From positions 1-12,624 of the forward strand of contig JAYTDO010000565.1 of assembly GCA_043735935.1 (NCBI GenBank): 12,624 nt of DNA, read 5' to 3'. The translations under genes were made by a program, and so were the position numbers. Source of the DNA: JANLQB01 sp043735935. Its GTDB lineage: Bacteria > Verrucomicrobiota > Verrucomicrobiia > Chthoniobacterales > Chthoniobacteraceae. Below the pieces are notes generated by a model. That model did no database searches and was not told the origin of the DNA. It worked only from the letters and a program-made list of their open reading frames with translations. This document shows, one piece after another, positions 7,263 to 12,624 of the stretch. The stretch's first letter is position 1, and each line of letters opens with the position of its first letter.

Positions 7263-9026
7263 ATGCCGATCATCACTCCCCGGAAGTCGCTCCCTTCTTA
7301 CGACGTCATCATTGTCGGTTCCGGCGCAGCGGGAGGAATGTCTGCTTACGTGCTCTGCAAGGCGGGGTTAAAGGTCCTCATGCTCGAGGCCGGCCGGGAT
7401 TATTCGCCGGAGACGGAAACACCCATGTTTCAGCGCTACGACGAGGCGCCGCTGAGAGGGACCGCGACGCCAGACAAACATTTCGGATTTTTCGATGCAA
7501 CGGTGAACGGCGGTTGGTCGGTGCCGGGAGAACCATACATGGTGAAGCGTGAAGGGAAGCCGGATTGGGTGGAGGCAAGCGACTGGAAGGCAAAGGAAAC
7601 AAACCAAAACTTCATGTGGTGGCGTCCGCGGATGCTGGGCGGACGGACGAATCACTGGGGACGGATCTCGCTTCGGATGGGGCCTTACGACTTTAAGCCG
7701 AAATCTCGCGACGGACTCGGGCTCGACTGGCCGCTTGAATATAAGGACATGGAGCCGTGGTACGATCGGACGGAGGCGTTGGTCGGCGTCTTTGGTTCCA
7801 ATGAGGGAATGGAGAATACGCCGGACAGTTTGAACGGCTCGCTCCAACCCGCTCCGCGGCCGCGCGGATTCGAGCTGCTGGTCAAGAAGTATGGCAAAGG
7901 ACTGGGCATTCCGGTGATTCCGAGCCATCTGGCGATTTTAACGAAACCCCTAAACGGACGAGCGGCGTGTTTTTACGCGACGGACTGTGGCCGGGGTTGC
8001 GCGATCAAGGCGAATTTTCAAAGCACGACCGTGCTGCTGCCGCCTGCAGTCGCCACTGGGAATCTGGATATCCGAACGAATGCGATGGTCCGTGAGGTCA
8101 CGCTCGCCAAGGACGGGAAGGCGAACGGGGTCATTTTCATCGACAAAGACACCGGGATGGAGGAACGGGCGACCGGTCGTGTCGTCGTCCTGGCGGCGTC
8201 TGGATGCGAAAGCGCGCGGATCTTGTTGAACTCGAAAAGCGCGTTATTCCCGAATGGGCTGGCGAACGGGAGCGGCAAAGTGGGGCGTTACCTGATGGAC
8301 ACCGTCGGAAGCAATGTGACCGGACACATTCCCGCGCTGGAGAATTGCCCTCCGCACAATGAAGACGGGGCGAGCAGCATGCACAGCTACATGCCGTGGT
8401 GGCTCTACAAGGAGCAACTCGCCGGCAAACTGGGTTTTGCCCGCGGATACCATATCGAATTCGGAGGCGGGCGAAGGATGCCCGGGATGGGGATTTTTAA
8501 TCCGAACGCGAATAGCTACGGCAGCAAGTTCAAGGACGAGGCGCGTCGTTATTACGGCTCGATCCTTGGATTTAGCGGTCGCGGGGAGATGATCCCCAAC
8601 GACGACAGCTACTGCGAAGTCGATCCGGTCGTGAAGGACAAGTGGGGCATTCCAGTGCTTCGATTTTACTGGAAATGGAGCGACCACGAAAAGAAACAGG
8701 CGGTACACATGCAGCAGACCTTCAAGGATCTGATCGAGGCGATGGGCGGGACGGTGCTCGGCAAAGTTGAACTCGATCCGGAAAAGGCAATCATGGCCGG
8801 CGGCACGATCATCCACGAAGTCGGCACCACGTGCATGGGCGCGGACGCCAAAACCTCGGTGCTCAATGAACACAGCCAGGCGTGGGAGTGCCCAAATCTC
8901 TTCGTGACCGACGCGGGCCCTTTTGTAAGCAACGCCGACAAAAACCCGACTCTCACGATCATGGCGCTCGCCATGCGGAGTTGCGCATACCTCGCGGACG
9001 AGATGAAAAAGGGAAACATCGGCTGA
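7263..9026 (+). CDS. GMC family FAD-dependent oxidoreductase 1 (glucoside 3-dehydrogenase / gluconate dehydrogenase large-subunit type)
   Basis: This 587-residue flavoprotein starts at an ATG supported by alignment with its paralogue at 9725 (both begin M-x-IIT). An N-terminal Rossmann motif VGSGAAGG (residues 18-25) with Glu42 in LMLEAGR binds FAD. GGRTNHWGR is the second GMC flavin block. The C-terminal GMC domain carries the expected catalytic pair: His518 in HEVGTTCMG and Asn561 in KNPTLTIMALAMR. A cysteine trio, Cys236, Cys242 and Cys246 (C-x5-C-x3-C), lies in the middle. There is no signal peptide. The next gene encodes a Tat-exported small subunit, so co-export of the folded flavoprotein is expected, as in gluconate 2-dehydrogenase and glucoside 3-dehydrogenase. 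It would oxidise a sugar or polyol hydroxyl in the periplasm and pass electrons to a carrier. Exact substrate is unknown. No Shine-Dalgarno motif is seen; the promoter should lie in 6942-7262. Confidence 0.9.
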   Translation: MPIITPRKSLPSYDVIIVGSGAAGGMSAYVLCKAGLKVLMLEAGRDYSPETETPMFQRYDEAPLRGTATPDKHFGFFDATVNGGWSVPGEPYMVKREGKPDWVEASDWKAKETNQNFMWWRPRMLGGRTNHWGRISLRMGPYDFKPKSRDGLGLDWPLEYKDMEPWYDRTEALVGVFGSNEGMENTPDSLNGSLQPAPRPRGFELLVKKYGKGLGIPVIPSHLAILTKPLNGRAACFYATDCGRGCAIKANFQSTTVLLPPAVATGNLDIRTNAMVREVTLAKDGKANGVIFIDKDTGMEERATGRVVVLAASGCESARILLNSKSALFPNGLANGSGKVGRYLMDTVGSNVTGHIPALENCPPHNEDGASSMHSYMPWWLYKEQLAGKLGFARGYHIEFGGGRRMPGMGIFNPNANSYGSKFKDEARRYYGSILGFSGRGEMIPNDDSYCEVDPVVKDKWGIPVLRFYWKWSDHEKKQAVHMQQTFKDLIEAMGGTVLGKVELDPEKAIMAGGTIIHEVGTTCMGADAKTSVLNEHSQAWECPNLFVTDAGPFVSNADKNPTLTIMALAMRSCAYLADEMKKGNIG

Positions 9027-9095
9027 CGTCGAAAACGCTGAGCCCGAAGCAATGAACGCGAATTTTTCTAAAACCATAAACGTAACGCGCGAACG

Positions 9096-9707
9096 ATGAA
9101 CGAACCAACTCCCCTCTCCCGCCGCGAAGCACTGAAACGCGTTGTCGGCCTCTCCATCGCGCTGTCCGCGCTGGAACTTCCCGCCTTCGCGCAAACCCCG
9201 GTACGGGGAATCGGCGGCGACCCGAATCTTCTAAAGAAAGAAATCCCGTGGCCACGGATTTTGACCGAGAAGGAAAAACAAACCGTGACCGTGTTGGCGG
9301 ATCTCATCATCCCGGCGGATGAAAACGGACCGGCGGCGAGCGCCGTCGGGGTGCCGGACTTCATCGACGAATGGGTGAGTGCGCCTTACGAACAGCAGGA
9401 AAAGGATTTACAAGTCATTCGGTCCGGTCTCGCGTGGCTCGATGAGGAATCGAAAAGGCGCTCGGGCAAGAGTTTCTCCGAGGCCTCCGACGCGGATCGA
9501 AAGGCGATTCTCGACGAGATCATGAAAGAGGGAACCGAGGCACGAAAGGCGGCTCACGGATTCTTTTCCCTTTTCCGCGACCGGGCCGCCGGCGGTTATT
9601 ATTCGACGCCTAAGGGCTGGAAGGCGATCGGCTACGTGGGCAACGTCCCGATGGCGGAATTCCCCGGACCGCCGCCCGAGGTCTTGAAACATCTCGGCCT
9701 GGCTTAA
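9096..9707 (+). CDS. Gluconate 2-dehydrogenase subunit 3 family protein with Tat signal
   Basis: This 203-residue protein opens with a twin-arginine signal: SRREALK at residues 8-14, a hydrophobic stretch, and a probable cut after AFA (residue 32). The remainder matches the PF13618 small-subunit family. It has TEKEKQTVTVLADLIIPAD near residues 57-75, the GVPDFIDEW segment, a long charged helical region, and a C-terminal YYSTPKGWKAIGYVGN block. In gluconate 2-dehydrogenase, fructose dehydrogenase and glucoside 3-dehydrogenase this subunit binds the GMC flavoprotein, which lacks a signal, and carries it through the Tat pore. The gene lies 69 bases after GMC 1 and 17 bases before GMC 2, so one exported partner may serve both flavoproteins. 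No cytochrome c gene (CxxCH) is in the window. The first Met is consistent with the Tat n-region. Confidence 0.88.
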   Translation: MNEPTPLSRREALKRVVGLSIALSALELPAFAQTPVRGIGGDPNLLKKEIPWPRILTEKEKQTVTVLADLIIPADENGPAASAVGVPDFIDEWVSAPYEQQEKDLQVIRSGLAWLDEESKRRSGKSFSEASDADRKAILDEIMKEGTEARKAAHGFFSLFRDRAAGGYYSTPKGWKAIGYVGNVPMAEFPGPPPEVLKHLGLA

Positions 9708-9724
9708 ACTCGCGGCGCTTTCAT

Positions 9725-11479
9725 ATGTCGATCATCACCGCATCGAAGACGGCCCCGAAATACGACGCGATCGTAGTCGGCTCAGGCGCCGCGGGTGGAA
9801 TGTCGGCCTACGTCCTCGCCACAGCCGGCCTGAAGGTTCTGATGATCGAGGCCGGGCGAAACTATTCGCCCGAACTCGAGACGCCGATGTTTCAGACCAA
9901 CGCCGACGCCCCACTGCGCGGTGCTGGAACGCCTGAGAAGCCGAACGGCTTTTTCGACGCGACCGTCAGCGGCGGTTGGGTCGTTCCGGGCGAACCTTAC
10001 GTCGTGCAGCGAAAGTCCGACGGCGGATGGGTGGAAGGCACGGTGCAGAACCGAACCAAGACCGATCAAAACTTCATGTGGTGGCGTTCGCGGGCGCTCG
10101 GTGGCCGCACCAACCACTGGGGCCGGGTCTCGCTCCGGATGGGGCCTTACGATTTCAAACCGCAGTCGCGCGATGGACTCGGCTGGGATTGGCCGATCAG
10201 CTACGAAGAAGTGTCCCCATATTACGACAAGGTGGAGCAACTCATCGGGGTGTTCGGCACTGATGAAGATTTAGAAAACAACCCGGGAAGCAAATTCCTA
10301 CAGCCGCCGCCTAAACCACGCGGCTACGAACTCCTGATCAAAAAGAGCGCGGGCAAGCTCGGGATCCCGGTGATCGCCTCGCGCCTCGCGATCCTCACGA
10401 AGCCCCTGAACGGGCGCGCACAATGTTTTTACGCGACCCCTTGCGGGCGCGGGTGCGCGATTCGCGCAAACTTCCAAAGCACGACCGTGCTGATTCCTCC
10501 CGCGATGGAGACCGGAAACCTCGACCTCGTCACCGACGCCATGGTGCGCGAGGTCACGATCGGGAAAGATGGCAAAGCGACCGGCGTGCATTTCATCGAC
10601 AAGGCTTCGGGCCGCGAAGAGCACGCGGCGGCGCGCATCGTCGTCCTCGCCGCCAGCGCCCTCGAGAGCACCCGCATCCTCCTGAATTCACGCAGCACCC
10701 TTTTTCCGCATGGACTCGGCAACGGAAGCGGGCACCTCGGGAAATGGCTGACAGACAGCACCGGCAGCTCATTGAAAGGCCAGGTCCCCGCGCTCGAAAA
10801 CATGCCGCTCCACAATGAGGATGGGGTCTCCGCGTTTCACCTCTACGCCCCTTGGTGGCCGTGGAAGGATCAACTCGCAGGCAAGCTCGGCTTCCCGCGC
10901 GGATACTACATGGGCTGGAGCGGTGGCCGCTCGATGCCCGGACTCGGCGTGCATCTTCCGGGCGACAACTACGGCACCGCGATGAAAGCCGACGCGCGGC
11001 GTTATTTCGGCTCGATCGTGGATTTTCACGCCCGCGGCGAAATGATTCCCAACGAGCAAAGCTGGTGCGAACTCGACCCGGACAAAAAAGACCGCTGGGA
11101 CGTCCCCGCGCTACGCTTTCACTTTGCGTGGAGTGATGGTGAGCTCAAGCAGGTGGCGCATCAGCAGCGCACTTTCGCAAACATCATCGAAGGCATGGGC
11201 GGAAAAGTGATGGGCAAAATCGAGACCGATGGCGCGAAGGCGATCACCGCAGGGGGATCGGTCAATCACGAGATCGGCACAACCCGCATGAGTGCAGCCG
11301 CCAGGGACGGCGTGCTGAACTCATGGTGCCAGGCTTGGGACGTTCCGAACGTGTTCGTCACGGACGGAGGCCCGTTCGTTTCGAATCCCTACAAAAACCC
11401 GACGCTCACCATCCTCGCGCTCGCCTGGCGCGCGTGCGACTACGCTCTCGGCGAGATGAAGCGGGGAAACCTCGGCTGA
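9725..11479 (+). CDS. GMC family FAD-dependent oxidoreductase 2 (paralogue of the 7263-9026 gene)
   Basis: This 584-residue protein is closely related to GMC 1: 34 of the first 45 residues are identical and the blocks stay collinear to the end. It has the Rossmann GSGAAGG, Glu in MIEAGR, GGRTNHWGR, the cysteine trio Cys234/Cys240/Cys244, and the catalytic pair His515 and Asn558 with the same spacing as in GMC 1. It also lacks a signal peptide. Between His and Asn it departs from the usual RMG-DP pattern: residues after HEIGTT read RMSAAARDGVL, whereas GMC 1 reads CMGADAKTSVL. This may alter substrate or partner binding. It begins 17 bases after the Tat subunit gene and is surely in the same transcript. 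Export as a hitchhiker with that subunit is inferred. Its stop is only 9 bases from the stop of the convergent DUF928 gene. Either it oxidises a second sugar or the two form an unusual mixed complex. Confidence 0.9.
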   Translation: MSIITASKTAPKYDAIVVGSGAAGGMSAYVLATAGLKVLMIEAGRNYSPELETPMFQTNADAPLRGAGTPEKPNGFFDATVSGGWVVPGEPYVVQRKSDGGWVEGTVQNRTKTDQNFMWWRSRALGGRTNHWGRVSLRMGPYDFKPQSRDGLGWDWPISYEEVSPYYDKVEQLIGVFGTDEDLENNPGSKFLQPPPKPRGYELLIKKSAGKLGIPVIASRLAILTKPLNGRAQCFYATPCGRGCAIRANFQSTTVLIPPAMETGNLDLVTDAMVREVTIGKDGKATGVHFIDKASGREEHAAARIVVLAASALESTRILLNSRSTLFPHGLGNGSGHLGKWLTDSTGSSLKGQVPALENMPLHNEDGVSAFHLYAPWWPWKDQLAGKLGFPRGYYMGWSGGRSMPGLGVHLPGDNYGTAMKADARRYFGSIVDFHARGEMIPNEQSWCELDPDKKDRWDVPALRFHFAWSDGELKQVAHQQRTFANIIEGMGGKVMGKIETDGAKAITAGGSVNHEIGTTRMSAAARDGVLNSWCQAWDVPNVFVTDGGPFVSNPYKNPTLTILALAWRACDYALGEMKRGNLG

Positions 11480-11488
11480 CGCCGAAGC

Positions 11489-12247
11489 TTATTTCCGATC
11501 GGCGGCGGCCGCTTCCTTCAAGCTGCCCTGCTCGAGCAACGAGGCACGAAGCGACTTCAATTCGGCCACCGCCTTGTCGTCCTTGGCCTTGGTCGCCTCG
11601 CCAATCGCGGTCGAGATCGACTGGATGGCATCGTACCAAAACCCTGCATCGGCATAGATGATCGCCTTGTCGGCGGCGCTCGCTTTTTCAACCTTCGCGG
11701 CGAGATCGGCCGGCGGTTCGTTCCGCTGAATGCTGGCGCTCGCGATCTTGTCCAGCGAACGGTTCTTCGTGTCGCCGCTCAACGAGATGCTCCACTGATA
11801 GGCGATGTTCGGATCGAGGGTGACTTTCTGCCGCGCCAGCGAAACGCTGTGAATGCCCGCCTCCATCTTCGCCGAACTCTTGAGGCTCAGCAGCGGCTTC
11901 GGATTCTTCGGAGCGGTCAGCGTCATCTCAAACGCCGCATCCGAAGGTCCGTCCTGATACCAGAACAGCGCGGGCGCCTCCTGCGAGGTGAGCGCGGCAT
12001 CCTTCGGAGCAAGGACGTAGATTTTCGGGAGCACCATGGTGCCGCCGCGCGAGCCTCCGTCGCCATCCTGACGCGCAGTCCCGGCCGTTTTCGGAGCCGA
12101 ATAGGTCAGCTTGCGCTTGGCCGGAGCCGGTTGGGAATCGGCTGCCGCCGGGGTCGCCGGAGCCGGAGTGTCCTGAGCAGAAGCGGAAGCGGCGAGGCCA
12201 AGGACGACGACGCCGACGATGGAGGGGAGATACGTTTTGGTTTTCAT
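11489..12247 (-). CDS. Secreted DUF928 domain protein
   Basis: This 252-residue protein starts with a classical signal peptide (MKTKTYLPSIVGVVVLGLAA, probable cut after ASA near residue 24), then a Pro/Ala-rich linker to about residue 70. The rest matches the DUF928 pattern as I recall it. IYVLAPKDAALTS is followed by a hydrophobic LFWYQ strand, EMTL, a GIHSVSL strand, and the YQWSISL segment with a following IQR, and it ends in ADAGFWYDAIQSIS. DUF928 is best known from cyanobacteria, and its biochemical function is not established. The start codon overlaps the stop of the upstream nucleotide cyclase by four bases (ATGA), pointing to translational coupling and a shared process. In cyanobacteria I recall DUF928 genes next to CHASE2-domain genes; if correct, this supports a link to an extracytoplasmic signal-sensing cyclase. 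The protein should be periplasmic or outer-membrane associated. Confidence 0.8.
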   Translation of the reverse strand: MKTKTYLPSIVGVVVLGLAASASAQDTPAPATPAAADSQPAPAKRKLTYSAPKTAGTARQDGDGGSRGGTMVLPKIYVLAPKDAALTSQEAPALFWYQDGPSDAAFEMTLTAPKNPKPLLSLKSSAKMEAGIHSVSLARQKVTLDPNIAYQWSISLSGDTKNRSLDKIASASIQRNEPPADLAAKVEKASAADKAIIYADAGFWYDAIQSISTAIGEATKAKDDKAVAELKSLRASLLEQGSLKEAAAADRK

Positions 12248-12624
12248 GATGTTGGATTAGTTGGGAACTGACCGAGGACTCGATGAACTTTTATCTTCTC
12301 CGCCTTCCCTTTCAAGCTCATTGCCCCGAGTTCGACCGTGCGGTAGCGGCCGCCGAGGCGCTCAAATGTCGACTCGCCGATGAGGATCGTGCATGGCGAT
12401 GGAGGAAGGTCAGGCATATCGGCTTCCTTGCCCGCACTTTCGAGCCGGGCGGCAGTATTGACGGTATCGCCGAGCACCGTGAACTCCATCCGCTCGGAGG
12501 TACCGAGACTGCCAGCCACCAGTTTCCCCGTGTAGATGCCGACGCGCATCGCGGTCGTCGGCAATCCATCGCGTTTCCATCCCTCGTTGAGCACGATGAG
12601 AGTCTGCTCCATCGCGAGCGCGCA
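12244..12624 (-). CDS. Class III adenylate/guanylate cyclase, C-terminal part (5' end outside window)
   Basis: The frame is open to the right edge, so only the last 126 residues are visible. They contain the second half of a class III cyclase catalytic domain: MRVGIYTGKLVAGSLGT, then FTVLGDTVNTAARLES. In the latter the Asp helps choose the base and the Asn...Arg pair stabilises the transition state. A closing LKGKAEKIKVHRV strand follows, a usual end of such domains. The metal-binding Asp residues lie upstream, outside the window, as do any sensor or membrane domains, so activity cannot be fully judged. It should make cAMP (or cGMP) from ATP (or GTP) at the cytoplasmic face. The stop overlaps the DUF928 start by four bases. 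A membrane-anchored sensor region such as CHASE2 is a reasonable expectation but is not seen. Confidence 0.87.
   Translation of the reverse strand, partial: CALAMEQTLIVLNEGWKRDGLPTTAMRVGIYTGKLVAGSLGTSERMEFTVLGDTVNTAARLESAGKEADMPDLPPSPCTILIGESTFERLGGRYRTVELGAMSLKGKAEKIKVHRVLGQFPTNPTS

Noticed and set aside
8244..9194. A 316-codon minus-strand frame opposite GMC 1
   Set aside because: It is antisense to a well-supported GMC gene and has no recognisable domain; it arises from third-position GC bias.
7263..11479. The two GMC genes as a mobile-element duplication
   Set aside because: No transposase, terminal inverted repeats or target-site duplications are visible, and the paralogues are well diverged, so an old tandem duplication is simpler.

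Overview
The window is a GC-rich bacterial chromosome segment with ten recognisable protein genes, two of them cut by the window edges. No RNA gene, insertion sequence, CRISPR array or phage gene was seen. The gene mix suggests Verrucomicrobiota (Spartobacteria or Opitutae type). It includes a secreted DUF1080 (3-keto-disaccharide hydrolase) protein, GMC flavoproteins with a Tat-exported subunit 3, a lone short pseudopilin-like protein, and translation starts without Shine-Dalgarno motifs. That placement is an inference from gene content; no rRNA or other formal marker is present.

Layout. Positions 3-1241 (+) hold the C-terminal part of a multi-pass GT-C/ArnT-like membrane glycosyltransferase. 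Positions 1303-3523 (+) hold a tight xseB-dxs pair: exonuclease VII small subunit, then the first enzyme of the MEP isoprenoid pathway. A 247-base spacer rich in inverted repeats leads to a secreted DUF1080 protein (3771-4598, +). Next is a half-size ABC exporter (about 4669-6459, +). A hairpin terminator separates the exporter from a convergent pseudopilin-like gene (6540-6941, -).

After a 321-base AT-richer divergent spacer comes a three-gene cluster: GMC oxidoreductase 1 (7263-9026), a gluconate 2-dehydrogenase subunit 3-type protein with a Tat signal (9096-9707), and a paralogous GMC oxidoreductase 2 (9725-11479), all on +. Converging on it from the right, on the - strand, is a class III nucleotide cyclase (5' end outside the window). 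It overlaps by 4 bases a secreted DUF928 protein (11489-12247).

How the genes work together. The most interesting unit is the GMC / Tat subunit 3 / GMC cluster. One exported small subunit lies between two related flavoproteins that have no signal peptides of their own, and no cytochrome c subunit is nearby. In known enzymes of this architecture (gluconate 2-dehydrogenase, fructose dehydrogenase, glucoside 3-dehydrogenase) the small subunit carries the catalytic subunit out of the cell. With a secreted 3-keto-disaccharide hydrolase-family protein in the same window, a periplasmic route that oxidises sugars at C3 and then cleaves the 3-keto-glycoside is plausible. The hydrolase gene is about 3 kb away with unrelated genes between, so this link is an inference.
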